A stretch of 64,000 nt of DNA. It comes from Pelotomaculum isophthalicicum JI. Lineage in GTDB: Bacteria; Bacillota; Desulfotomaculia; Desulfotomaculales; Pelotomaculaceae. Position numbers and translations under genes: made by a program. Positions 8,125 through 15,642 of this stretch are shown in pieces. The number at the start of each line of letters is the position of its first letter. The stretch's first letter is position 1. Where the stretch lies: contig NZ_JAKOAV010000019.1 of assembly GCF_029478095.1 (NCBI RefSeq), positions 1 through 64,000 on the forward strand. Reading direction: 5' to 3'. Under the pieces are notes generated by a model. It was not told the DNA's origin and made no database searches. It saw only the letters and a program-made list of their open reading frames with translations.

Positions 8125-8544
8125 TCATCCCTGAATATCTTTATTTATCTTCATAACCTTCTTTTGTATATCTGTCAGCGGTTTCTCCTGCGGCCCATTT
8201 ACTTGGTTTTCTATTTGCTGCAATTGCATAAAAAGTTTCTTATCTGATGTAACATGTACATTATAGTCTCTGTTCGATTCTTTAATTTTATTATGCACTT
8301 CTTCTTTAATTGGTTTTAAGCGCAGCCTGTCAAAGCCGCTCACTTTAATTGCTGTTTCACATGCCTCTTCCAACATTTTTCTTTCTGCTTTCTCATAACT
8401 ATCCTGCCCGAGCCATATATCGCCATGAAGGATATCGAAATCCTCAGCTAGGGGCCCCTTGGCCTCAAAGGGTCCCCCAACGGCTGCCGCGGACAAAATG
8501 GTGGGCCTGTTGGGAAAGACCCAGGTTTGGTGTCCATGCAGCAT
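8125..8544 (-). pseudogene. spoVAD: Truncated spoVAD joined to a YhcN/YlaJ-like tail
   Basis: 139 codons, starting 1 nt after the spoVAC stop with a GGAGG site. Residues 1-70 (GHQTWVFPNRPTILSAAAVGGPFEAKGP..., then LAEDFDILHGDIWLGQDSYEKAE) are the N-terminus of stage V sporulation protein AD, normally about 340 residues. After EEACETAI the sequence changes to KPIKEEVHNKIKESNRDYNV and VHVTSDKKLF, which resembles the C-terminus of YhcN/YlaJ spore lipoproteins. A deletion has therefore removed about three quarters of SpoVAD and fused it to another gene. No spoVAE follows. The product is unlikely to work as SpoVAD. The identity of the tail is inference. Confidence 0.7.
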
Positions 8545-8545
8545 G

Positions 8546-9025
8546 CTAGGAGCCTCCTAACAGTGTCAATATAGTTTTAATGAGGGCAACCACAAAGGCG
8601 GCAAAAACTCCATAGACAATTACCGAACCTGCCAACTGAAACATACTTGCCCCAACCCCCAGCACAAATCCCTCACTTCGGTGTTCGATAGCAGCCGAAG
8701 CGATGGAATTGGCAAACCCGGTTACCGGCACCGCTGTTCCGGCGCCTGCCCATTGGGCGATATGATCGTAGACACCTGAAGCAGTTAGAATAACTGAGAG
8801 TAAAATCAATACAGCCACTGTCGGATCTCCCGCTGTCTTCTCGGTAAAATTAAAATTCCAGAGAAAAAAATCTTGAATAAATTGACCGAGAAGATAAATT
8901 GTCCCCCCTGCTGAAAACGCCCTGATTACGTTTAGCAGAACTGGTCGTTGAGGCTCCCTGGCTTTAGAAAAGGAATGATACTGCTGTTGTGCCGGAGTTA
9001 ATTTCTTCTTTTTCTTATTGGACAA
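8546..9025 (-). CDS. spoVAC: Stage V sporulation protein AC
   Basis: 159 residues with a basic cytoplasmic N-terminus (MSNKKKKKLTPAQQQYH) and about four membrane helices. The core GTAVPVTGFANSIASAAIEH and the end GASMFQLAGSVIVYGVF are typical of SpoVAC, the mechanosensitive channel subunit that moves dipicolinic acid across the inner spore membrane. It stands in the order DUF1657, DUF421, spoVAC, spoVAD (broken). This is the arrangement of the mobile second spoVA operon linked to spore heat resistance in Bacillales, rather than the basic spoVA operon. It appears intact. Confidence 0.9.
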   Translation of the reverse strand: MSNKKKKKLTPAQQQYHSFSKAREPQRPVLLNVIRAFSAGGTIYLLGQFIQDFFLWNFNFTEKTAGDPTVAVLILLSVILTASGVYDHIAQWAGAGTAVPVTGFANSIASAAIEHRSEGFVLGVGASMFQLAGSVIVYGVFAAFVVALIKTILTLLGGS

Positions 9026-9123
9026 TTGCGAAAGCCTCCTTTACCAAATTAGGGAACAATGCCAAGAGCTATCGGGGACATTCCCCAACCGCATAGGAAT
9101 ACCCAAGATAGAGGTGTGTCCCC

Positions 9124-9984
9124 TTACCTTTTTAGCAAAGGCTCTAATTCCTGAATTACTTCCGACAATATCTCAGAAGATTTTTCGTACATCTTCTTAG
9201 CCTGCGGTTGTTTAGTACCTAAGGCGTATAATTCACAGTCCGCCTGACATTTTTTCATGGTAGCATAGGCAAGTTCTTTTGTTTTGGGCTTAGGCACCTG
9301 AATAGCATCGTCAAACAAGTCAAGATATAATTGTCCTACGGAATCCACTTGGCCAATAAAGACGTTTTCAGGCGCCACGCCCACTTTTTCCAGTTCTGTA
9401 TGCAGCCAGCGCCTGTTTAGTCCCATTGCCGCAAGCGGTTCATCCATTATAATCCCGTCAAGCATAACCGTCTGGGGTACGCTTTCCTGCCCAACGTTTA
9501 TACCCAGATTCTTGGCGGTAAGAGGTTGTTTATCTTTCTTGAGAAGGGTACTTACCTCTCCGGTAGGTTCAAGCACGGCGAATTCCACGTCGGCAAAATT
9601 AAAAACATTTTTCTTCCGCAGCTGGCTTAACAAATCTTCAAGTGTAAGACGGGCTTCCAATAATTTATCTTCCAGGACTTTACCATGGTTAATAAGGACT
9701 GTTTCTTTTCCGTGGATGATATCTCTTACCGTTTTGTATCTTATTGATAAAACGTAAATTAACGCTGGGAATACAGTCCAAACCGCCAGGGCAACAAGAC
9801 CGTTGGCCAAGTCTTTGATCAGGTTCAAGGAAATGGCGGCAGCCATAACCCCGGTTACAATACCGGTAATTAGATCAAAAAAGGTCAACCGGGAGGTTTG
9901 CCTTTTTCCTATAAGACGAACAAGAAGTAAGGTGAGAAAAAATAAACCGATGGAACGGAGCAAAATGGTTAACCATTCAGGCAT
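9124..9984 (-). CDS. DUF421 (YetF-like) membrane protein
   Basis: 286 residues. Three N-terminal helices (about 5-25, 35-55 and 60-80) contain the DUF421 signature RLIGKRQTSRLTFFDLITGIV. Two YetF-type cytoplasmic domains follow. The C-terminal part (KTKELAYATMKKCQADCELYA...) resembles the DUF1657-associated extension found in sporulation versions. Such proteins accompany spoVA2mob-type operons and are thought to act in the spore membrane. The next gene upstream is a DUF1657 protein, 26 nt away. A 98-nt gap to spoVAC contains a short GGGGACATTCCCC palindrome of the dispersed-repeat type. Confidence 0.88.
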   Translation of the reverse strand: MPEWLTILLRSIGLFFLTLLLVRLIGKRQTSRLTFFDLITGIVTGVMAAAISLNLIKDLANGLVALAVWTVFPALIYVLSIRYKTVRDIIHGKETVLINHGKVLEDKLLEARLTLEDLLSQLRKKNVFNFADVEFAVLEPTGEVSTLLKKDKQPLTAKNLGINVGQESVPQTVMLDGIIMDEPLAAMGLNRRWLHTELEKVGVAPENVFIGQVDSVGQLYLDLFDDAIQVPKPKTKELAYATMKKCQADCELYALGTKQPQAKKMYEKSSEILSEVIQELEPLLKR

Positions 9985-10010
9985 TAGGTTACTCCTTAAT
10001 AATGTAATTG

Positions 10011-10217
10011 CTAGAAGCCTTTATATTGCGGCTCTTCAAATTCCAAAACACCAAGTCTTTTTTCCATGTCCCGTATAACATGGTTGATTCGTTGCGTATT
10101 TCGACTTAGGATAGCCTTCGCTTCTTGGTTTTCCTCGGATAAAGCAAAGGTTTCCAATGTGGCCTGAACGCCCTTAAGGCTGGCCACGGTTTGCTTGACC
10201 TGCGCACTGATTGTCAT
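10011..10217 (-). CDS. DUF1657 spore-associated small protein
   Basis: 68 residues, predicted to be two amphipathic helices (MTISAQVKQTVASLKGVQATL... and AKAILSRNTQRINHVI). DUF1657 proteins are short, helical and found with DUF421 and spoVA genes in spore formers. This is the first gene of the minus-strand spoVA-type operon. Upstream there is an AGAGGT ribosome site, and further up a GCATA box (10266-10270 on the plus strand) that could be part of a sporulation (sigma G) promoter; the -10 match is poor. Confidence 0.8.
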   Translation of the reverse strand: MTISAQVKQTVASLKGVQATLETFALSEENQEAKAILSRNTQRINHVIRDMEKRLGVLEFEEPQYKGF

Positions 10218-10286
10218 GTTTATTTACCTCTCTCGCTTTACAGTATTCTGTATAGATAATAAATTTATGCACCAAGGCCTGTACAA

Positions 10287-10315
10287 GCAGAAGCGAAAAA
10301 GAACGTCCCTTTGCT
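10287..10315 (+). repeat. Solo copy of the RAYT-element end
   Basis: AGAAGCGAAAAAGAACGTCC and the following CTTTGCT match the right end of the intact transposase element at 49.15 kb. No transposase sequence is attached. It lies in the 334-nt gap between the spoVA-type operon and the first effector, which holds nothing else I recognise apart from the hairpin at 10457. Confidence 0.6.
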
Positions 10316-10456
10316 ATAATGGTTCACCAAAGACAACACGGTAATGGTTAGGCCAATGGAAGATAGGGGAGGGTTAAGAGAAGTACCCATCGCCGAGTTG
10401 GTTGAAGGAACTATAATAACCTTGGCGAATATAAAAACAAATAATATTAAATAATT

Positions 10457-10524
10457 GACCGCCCATAAAACGGCGGTCGTTATTGTTTATATGCGATTCG
10501 ACACAATAGGACAAATTATTCAAA
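10457..10524 (+). promoter_or_regulatory. Conserved 5' block upstream of effector 1
   Basis: A GACCGCC/GGCGGTC hairpin (10457-10478) followed by a T-rich stretch, then the block TTCGACACAATAGGACAAATT. The same hairpin, spacing and block precede the second effector at 20764-20838. The hairpin could end incoming transcription, with a promoter downstream. Whether it is regulatory or simply co-duplicated is unknown. Confidence 0.45.
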
Positions 10525-10551
10525 GCAAATTAATAGTATATGGATGAGCCC

Positions 10552-11607
10552 ATGTTTACACAGGGGCCTAAAACAACTCAAAATTCTCATAAAATTTCAG
10601 AAAAACATGATAAAACAAAAACGATTGAGCCAAAATCCACGCAAAGTGGTTTACCCCCTGGCTTCTTACAAACTCAAGAAAATATACTGCAACTCCAAAA
10701 AACAATCGGCAACAGAGCCGTCATACAATTGTTAAACTCTCATTTCCAGCAACAACCGGTAAATGACGATCCATTATATACGCCTGTAGTTCAGAGAATG
10801 AGAAATAAGCCTTCAGATGAAGAGATCAGAAATGCCGTGTCAAATTATGTTAGCTCTGAAAAAGGCACTTGTGACACTAAAGCGCCATTGGTTCAACAAG
10901 CATTAGAGGCATTTGTCGATAGTAAAAGTGAAATCACCGGTTATTCTTTGGCTTGGTGGCAATTGGAAGAGAATAGATGGGAAGCGCAGAACCATACTGC
11001 GGCCGCTGTTAAATGGAATGAAGGAACATATATAGTTGATACTACAATATCTCAATTTGGGCAGGTGGATAATAATATTCAAATATTGCCACTTAATGAT
11101 TGGATTGGTCTAATCATGCGTTTGACACATGGTGAAAGACCCTATTGTGAGGAGGGAATAAGAAAAGGTAATAGCCTATTCTTTTTTGAGCCACAAGAGG
11201 AACGACCAGTTATCAGTGAAGAAAAGGAAAATAAGAAAGAGGAACTTCCGGAAAAAGGAAAGGGCGGTGGTTGTTGCTTCCTTACCTCTGCTTGTGTTCG
11301 GGCACGTGGCCTTTCTGATGATTGTGCTGAACTTACTACTTTGCGCGCATTCCGGGACGGCTGGTTAAGCTCTTTGCCGGAAGGACCGGAACTCATCGCG
11401 ACTTATTATAAGATTGCTCCAATTATCGTTGACGCAGTGGAAGCATCAGGCGCCGCGAAGGAGATTTGGAACTACGTTTACCAAGTTATAATTGAATGCA
11501 TCAGAGACATCGATAATCGACGACCTGAGCAGGCATTAGTTCGCTACCGTGACATGGTGTTCAGGATTAAACACACACTGGCAGTACTAACCTTAACGAG
11601 AATATAA
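10552..11607 (+). CDS. Modular effector-like protein: GNRAV leader, papain-like middle domain, CFI-box C-terminus
   Basis: 351 residues from the ATG at 10552, chosen because the paralogue at 20860 begins MFT at the same place; 10540 is an alternative. Residues 1-70 form a shared leader (MFTQGPKT..., LQKTIGNRAVIQLL at 47-60). The LQ-x-x-IGN-x-AV motif is familiar from proteins with the DUF4157 eCIS-associated domain. The middle has the pattern of a papain-like or transglutaminase-like catalytic triad: GTC107, NH148 and IVD163 with TT then QFG, as in toxin deamidases and proteases. The C-terminus (CCFLTSACVRARGLSDDC, then FRDGWLSSLPEGPELI) is a CFI-box domain. No signal peptide is seen. The cargo/toxin role is inferred; the domain order is visible. 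Confidence 0.7.
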   Translation: MFTQGPKTTQNSHKISEKHDKTKTIEPKSTQSGLPPGFLQTQENILQLQKTIGNRAVIQLLNSHFQQQPVNDDPLYTPVVQRMRNKPSDEEIRNAVSNYVSSEKGTCDTKAPLVQQALEAFVDSKSEITGYSLAWWQLEENRWEAQNHTAAAVKWNEGTYIVDTTISQFGQVDNNIQILPLNDWIGLIMRLTHGERPYCEEGIRKGNSLFFFEPQEERPVISEEKENKKEELPEKGKGGGCCFLTSACVRARGLSDDCAELTTLRAFRDGWLSSLPEGPELIATYYKIAPIIVDAVEASGAAKEIWNYVYQVIIECIRDIDNRRPEQALVRYRDMVFRIKHTLAVLTLTRI

Positions 11608-11710
11608 TTTTTAGAATATAATTGTCGTACTAATTATTAGTATACTAAGGGGATTTATTCATACAATTGGATTTATTCTTAACGTAACCAATGCAAAGGT
11701 AAAAAATGAA

Positions 11711-12067
11711 TTGTGCCGAAATCTGAAGCCATATGATATTACACCGGAACAATGGGGACTGATAAATATTTTATTCAGGAAGGATGGTATTTCTCAAAAA
11801 GAGTTATCCGAAAAATCCTTCAAAGATCAGCCGACTATAACCAGAATATTAGATAATTTGGAAGCGAAAGGGATGATTGAACGTAAAATTAATCGTGAAG
11901 ACAGAAGGACTTTTATGATTTTTTTAACGAATGAAGGACGTGATTTAAGAGATAAACTACTTCCTATTGCTGAAAAGACTTTGCAGAAAGTCTTAACAGG
12001 TTTTAAAGAAGAGGAAATAGAGCAATTAAAGATATGGTTAAACAAAATCTATAACAATTTAATTTGA
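11711..12067 (+). CDS. MarR-family regulator, probably missing its start
   Basis: 118 residues from a TTG at 11711, with the winged helix of MarR proteins: YDITPEQWGLINILF, KELSEKSFKDQPTITRILDN (recognition helix) and a wing KINREDRRTF. The same frame stays open upstream and reads IHTIGFILNVTNAKVKNEL, the normal N-terminal helix of the family. It contains no ATG, GTG or TTG between the AAGGGG site (11647-11652) and 11711. Either an ATT at 11657 is used or the start has been lost. Downstream lie only transposon fragments, so its target genes are not evident. It may be a dying gene. Confidence 0.65.
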   Translation: MCRNLKPYDITPEQWGLINILFRKDGISQKELSEKSFKDQPTITRILDNLEAKGMIERKINREDRRTFMIFLTNEGRDLRDKLLPIAEKTLQKVLTGFKEEEIEQLKIWLNKIYNNLI

Positions 12068-12150
12068 AAACCATGGGGAAAGCGTCAATAATCTTTTAGC
12101 ATCTAGTTTTGTGCAAATGGTTAAATTTACATGTAAGGAGATGACCATTT

Positions 12151-12330
12151 GTGGAAGATATACATGAGTTGCTAAAGAACCTATTTAAAGACACTTTACA
12201 AAAAATATTAGAAGCTGAATTTAACTGTCACCTTGATTATAAGAAATTCAGCATGGGAAGTAATAGTACAGGTTATAACCGTAATAGGTACGTTAATGCG
12301 GTAAGGAACCGTAAAGGTAAATTTGGGAAT
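12151..12330 (+). pseudogene. N-terminal fragment of an IS256-family transposase
   Basis: A GTG start after TAAGGAGATGACC gives EDIHELLKNLFKDTLQKILE, then AEFNCHLDYKKF and NSTGYNRNRY. This is the standard N-terminus of Mutator/IS256 transposases, which are about 400 residues long. After about 60 codons the sequence passes into the short RAYT-derived element at 12331, so the rest is lost. The inverted pair CAAATGGT...ACCATTTG at about 12115-12149 may be part of the IS end. Confidence 0.75.
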
Positions 12331-12404
12331 AGCAAAGGGAAGTTCTTTTTGCTTCCTTAACAGGTTTCAAGGGTATGGAAACTGGAAATCCAGAGAACAT
12401 GCCT
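12331..12404 (+). mobile_element. MITE-like derivative of the RAYT element
   Basis: It starts with the element end AGCAAAGGGAAGTTCTTTTT and the following GCTTCC, then jumps by TTAACAGGTTTC directly to the transposase 3' portion (GGGTATGGAAACTGGAAATC). It stops at about 12404. The junction matches the deleted copy at 1987-2330. It interrupts the IS256 fragment and abuts the stop of the minus-strand gene at 12407. Confidence 0.6.
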
Positions 12405-12406
12405 TG

Positions 12407-13036
12407 TTACAGGTCTCTCCAATACCATCTGGGAAACCATAAGGTAAAAACCAGAAATAGGGGAGTGGTAATGTTGCCGTACAGACTGCTCACCGTGTAA
12501 TACAGGGCAGCTGGAGTCGAAAGCAGCAGCACCACGCGCAACAGCGCCTGGGATATTGATAAAATTCCCCATCCGGCTGTCAAGATTGTCCATGCCGAAG
12601 CGTATTTGGGGTGCGCGCGTAATGCTTGTGGAAAGGCATCCTTCATCTCGTATTCCGCAAATATCTGAATCAAGGGCCTGCCGAAAAGTAAGGATCCGAA
12701 GAATATAACGGCCAGCACCACATCCAGAATAATCGGAGACGCCAGGTAAAAAGTCGGATTGCTGGAAATGATTGTCCCAATCAGCCCAATAACAGAAAAC
12801 CCTGCCACTATCATCGCATAGACGTTTACCCGGCGTTCCCTGGCTAATTTGACGGTGCCTGCCGCCAGTGCCCAGCTTCCTGCCAGGATGGTTCCCGGTA
12901 GGGTCATGTTGTAGCGGCTCGAAACAGCCAGGATGATAATCGGAATAATCACGCTTATGATGAATTCCCTGTTAAATATATGTCTTAATACTTCTCCTCT
13001 CTGTATTACACGTGCTTGTTCGAGCTTTTCAGCCAT
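12407..13036 (-). CDS. VC0807-family membrane protein
   Basis: 209 residues with five or six membrane helices and the family pattern FNREFIISVIIPIIILAVSS near the start and FGRPLIQIFAEYEM in the middle. VC0807-type proteins are related to intracellular septation protein A, and their biochemical role is unknown. It is the last gene of a three-gene minus-strand operon (PadR regulator, double flavodoxin-like protein, this protein). Its C-terminus ends right at the MITE-like insertion, and the last residues (WFPRWYWRDL) may have been altered by it. Confidence 0.65.
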   Translation of the reverse strand: MAEKLEQARVIQRGEVLRHIFNREFIISVIIPIIILAVSSRYNMTLPGTILAGSWALAAGTVKLARERRVNVYAMIVAGFSVIGLIGTIISSNPTFYLASPIILDVVLAVIFFGSLLFGRPLIQIFAEYEMKDAFPQALRAHPKYASAWTILTAGWGILSISQALLRVVLLLSTPAALYYTVSSLYGNITTPLFLVFTLWFPRWYWRDL

Positions 13037-13095
13037 AAATGTTCGAACCTCTTTCTCTAGGCTTGAGATTATTACCTGTCTCCCAAGCTTGCTAA

Positions 13096-14499
13096 TTACC
13101 CGGCAGCCGGTTTGGCGCCGTCGACGATCCTCTTCAGATCGGCAATCATGCCCGGCTTCATCTGCTTCTGGAACTCCCGGCGCGTTTTCGGCAGGCTGTT
13201 CATAGCCGCAAACAATAAGTTCATCATCCGTTGCCGCAGGCCTTTATGTTGGTCCTTGTACAAACCGTGTTTCTTATAGAATATGTGGTCGGCACGGAAG
13301 ATGCCGCTCACCATAGGGACAAATTCTTTGAATAATAAGTGGAGACCATAACCCAGGTAATTCGGCGGCGCTTGGAGACCGTGCACCAACGCCCATACCA
13401 GTCTGTCCGCCAAGGCCTGCAACCCGGCGGTAATCGTCTCTGTGTCCCCCTCGTCGGTGGCAAAGCCGAGCAGAGTGCAGCGCTGAGCCTGCGTATGCGC
13501 TTCGAATATCTGCCGCAGGTTGGGCAGCTGGCGCAGGGGACCGGAGATGATGAAGCCGATCTGCTTCCCGCTTAGATAAGGGGTGTGCCCGAACACAAAG
13601 GTGCGGTCTATATACATTTTCCATCTGGAAGACAGGTAGCGATCCTTGATATTGCCGGCGTAAATGATCGCCTTCGCCGGCAACAGCTTCTCCTGGATGA
13701 ACTGTTTCACACCGTCCTGGTAGACGCAGGTGTTGTCATAGGCGCAGTGGATGCAGCCCTGGCAGCCGCCTTTAATCGCAACATTGTTCAGGTCAAAAAC
13801 TTCGACCGGGCTGGGCATGTGCCGCTGGAAGACCGAGATCATCCGGCCCAGGTTGCTTTCCGGGTCATTGCCATCGGTCAGTATTACGATCTTCCCGTCC
13901 CCTGTTCCGGGGTTTCCGGCGGGAGTGGCAGTAGCCTCGGCAAAATCTGCCGGTCTGTATGTGCCCGGGCTGTAGTTTACCGGTGCGAAGCTGCGCGGAG
14001 TTGGCGCCCCGGTTTCGATTGCATGCAAGAAGTAGGCCATGAAATTAATCAGGCTGGTGCGTTCTTTGGGGACCGTCAAGTCATCTGAGGCCGGAGTGAG
14101 CCCTCCCACAAAGCGCATTCCCAGGTCCTCGCTTATACCGGTAAGATAGTTCATGGCGGTGTGATCCATGCAGTGGATGGAGGTGACGAGAGCAGCCCCA
14201 TACTTGCCCCGGAAGATCTCTTCCGCCCGCCGCTCCCAGATCAATTCAATGAAGCGCTTCAATTGCGAAGGCACCAGAAAGTAGTAGACCGGGGACGCCC
14301 ACAGCACGCCGTCACAGGACTCTATCTCGTCCATGACCGTCTGCCGCTTTGCCTGGTCGCGCTCGAGCCCGTTGATTTCGTGGGCAACGCTGAGGATCTT
14401 TAGTTCATGCCCGGGGAACTGCTTCTGGAGGTACCTGACATACTGCACGGTGACGCTAACTTCCCCTTTAGGGCTACCGTTTAAGACAACGATCTTCAT
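13096..14499 (-). CDS. NAD(P)H-dependent oxidoreductase with two flavodoxin-like domains
   Basis: 467 residues. Domain 1 starts MKIVVLNGSPKGEVS, with the phosphate-binding loop NGSPKG and the WASPVYYF loop of FMN reductases. Domain 2 (from about residue 205, KIVILTDGNDPESNLG) repeats the fold and has a CQGCIHCAYDNTC cluster plus a C-terminal helical tail. Single-domain relatives are iron-sulfur flavoproteins or quinone and azo reductases. The CxxCxxC arrangement in domain 2 could hold an Fe-S cluster. The start ATG shares a base with the stop of the PadR gene (TAATG), so it is coupled to its regulator. Substrate unknown. Confidence 0.85.
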   Translation of the reverse strand: MKIVVLNGSPKGEVSVTVQYVRYLQKQFPGHELKILSVAHEINGLERDQAKRQTVMDEIESCDGVLWASPVYYFLVPSQLKRFIELIWERRAEEIFRGKYGAALVTSIHCMDHTAMNYLTGISEDLGMRFVGGLTPASDDLTVPKERTSLINFMAYFLHAIETGAPTPRSFAPVNYSPGTYRPADFAEATATPAGNPGTGDGKIVILTDGNDPESNLGRMISVFQRHMPSPVEVFDLNNVAIKGGCQGCIHCAYDNTCVYQDGVKQFIQEKLLPAKAIIYAGNIKDRYLSSRWKMYIDRTFVFGHTPYLSGKQIGFIISGPLRQLPNLRQIFEAHTQAQRCTLLGFATDEGDTETITAGLQALADRLVWALVHGLQAPPNYLGYGLHLLFKEFVPMVSGIFRADHIFYKKHGLYKDQHKGLRQRMMNLLFAAMNSLPKTRREFQKQMKPGMIADLKRIVDGAKPAAG

Positions 14500-15089
14500 T
14501 ATTCCCGGCTCCTTTCATGATCCCTAGTTTCCTGGAGGCCTTCTTTCTTCTCTATATCCCGGATGCATTCCTTAGCCCACTCAATGGCGGCCTTTGCATG
14601 GGCGATTCCATATTTCAGGGTCAGCCGCCAGTAGAAGCTCTCATCCGGATGTCCCGGAATCTCCGGCTGCTCGCTAATCAACCCGTCAACGGCCCCAAAG
14701 GCAGCCATTTGCTCCTGCTTCTCCCTTAGATACCGCTGCAGCTGGAACTTTAATTCCGATAGCGGCAGCCGGGATGCAAAGAAGATACGCACCAGCAGTT
14801 CATCCCTTACCGGGGTGGTTAGCGACTGGGGGAACTGCTTCAACCATTTCTGCAACTCCGTTTCTCCCGCTGCGGTGATGCTGTAAACCTTGCGATCGGG
14901 CCGGCCTTCCTGGGGCTCAACCCGCGAGTCCAGGAAACCCTTGCCTTCCAGGGCGGCTAATTCCCGGTAGATCTGGCTCTGGTGTGCCGACCAGAAGTAG
15001 TTGATGGAGTGGTCGAAATATTGCTTGAGGTCGTAGCCGGTCATCGGCTGGTAAGTGAGCAGCCCGAGAATGGCATATGGTAGGGACAT
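14499..15089 (-). CDS. PadR-family transcriptional regulator
   Basis: 196 residues: an N-terminal winged helix (YAILGLLTYQPMTGYDLKQYF, SQIYRELAALEGKGFL, wing EGRPDRKVYSIT) and a C-terminal helical dimerisation region of the PadR_C type (LRFFASRL-like, then YLREKQEQMAAF). PadR proteins are repressors relieved by small aromatic or drug-like ligands. It heads the operon with the flavin oxidoreductase and VC0807-type protein, which suggests that these respond to a toxic compound. A palindrome in its own promoter (15140-15153) is a likely autoregulatory site. Confidence 0.88.
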   Translation of the reverse strand: MSLPYAILGLLTYQPMTGYDLKQYFDHSINYFWSAHQSQIYRELAALEGKGFLDSRVEPQEGRPDRKVYSITAAGETELQKWLKQFPQSLTTPVRDELLVRIFFASRLPLSELKFQLQRYLREKQEQMAAFGAVDGLISEQPEIPGHPDESFYWRLTLKYGIAHAKAAIEWAKECIRDIEKKEGLQETRDHERSRE

Positions 15090-15131
15090 GATCTGCCTCC
15101 TATTCTATAAATCATATATGTCTTATCTATT

Positions 15132-15159
15132 ATTATAATTGTTATATATAACATGTCAA
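15132..15159 (-). promoter_or_regulatory. padR promoter with operator palindrome
   Basis: On the minus strand: TTGACA (15154-15159), a 16-nt spacer and TATAAT (15132-15137). The spacer contains the perfect palindrome TGTTATATATAACA (15140-15153). Including flanks it reads ATGT-N8-ACAA, close to the ATGT-N8-ACAT site known for PadR proteins. Confidence 0.7.
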
Positions 15160-15240
15160 TTTATTTTGTTGGTCCCTTTTTTGTTTTTCGGAATATTCCG
15201 GCCGGATAGGACAAAAATATAATTTCAGACACCCCAAATC

Positions 15241-15642
15241 TTGTGGATCATGGAGTATGTAAACATGGATTTTTCAAGACGCTTTTTGACGCTTTTTCTT
15301 TCCTTGCTGCCTATATTAGTTTTAGTTTCTGTTTTAACGATGCAGCCCTCCTTTGGCGCAAACGGAAAAACTCTCATTTATTCCATAAGCATAAACGATA
15401 CGGTGACGGCGGGCACAGCTAAAAATGTCCAGAGAGGGATTCATCTGGCAGAGAGGGACGGGGCGGAAGCCATTGTTATATTGCTGAACACCCCCGGCGG
15501 TCTGGTCACAGCGACCCTTGACATCCTGCAGGCTATGTCCGCATCTGAAGTGCCCGTCATTACATATGTAAACCCGCAGGGCGCGATAGCTGCTTCGGCT
15601 GGCACTTTCATCTTTCTAGACGGGCATATGAACTACCCATGA
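15241..15642 (+). pseudogene. NfeD N-terminal (ClpP-like) part, internally deleted
   Basis: The frame encodes a signal anchor (MDFSRRFLTLFLSLLPILV..., with likely starts at 15250 or 15265), then the beginning of the ClpP-like serine protease domain of long NfeD proteins: INDTVTAGTAKNVQRGI, LLNTPGGLV and GAIAASAGTFIFL with the candidate nucleophile Ser. Right after FLDGHM the sequence jumps to the region before the NfeD membrane helices, about 150-200 residues too early, losing the catalytic Lys part. The frame also ends (TGA 15640-15642) where the downstream piece starts, so the gene is both deleted and frameshifted. Confidence 0.7.

Noticed and set aside
10552..11607. Possibility that a whole contractile injection system is encoded here
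   Set aside because: No sheath, tube, baseplate or AAA+ genes are found on either strand of the window; only the putative cargo-like leader is seen.
13585..14088. Plus-strand 167-codon frame inside the flavodoxin-like gene
   Set aside because: Shadow of the well-supported minus-strand gene, with no family resemblance.
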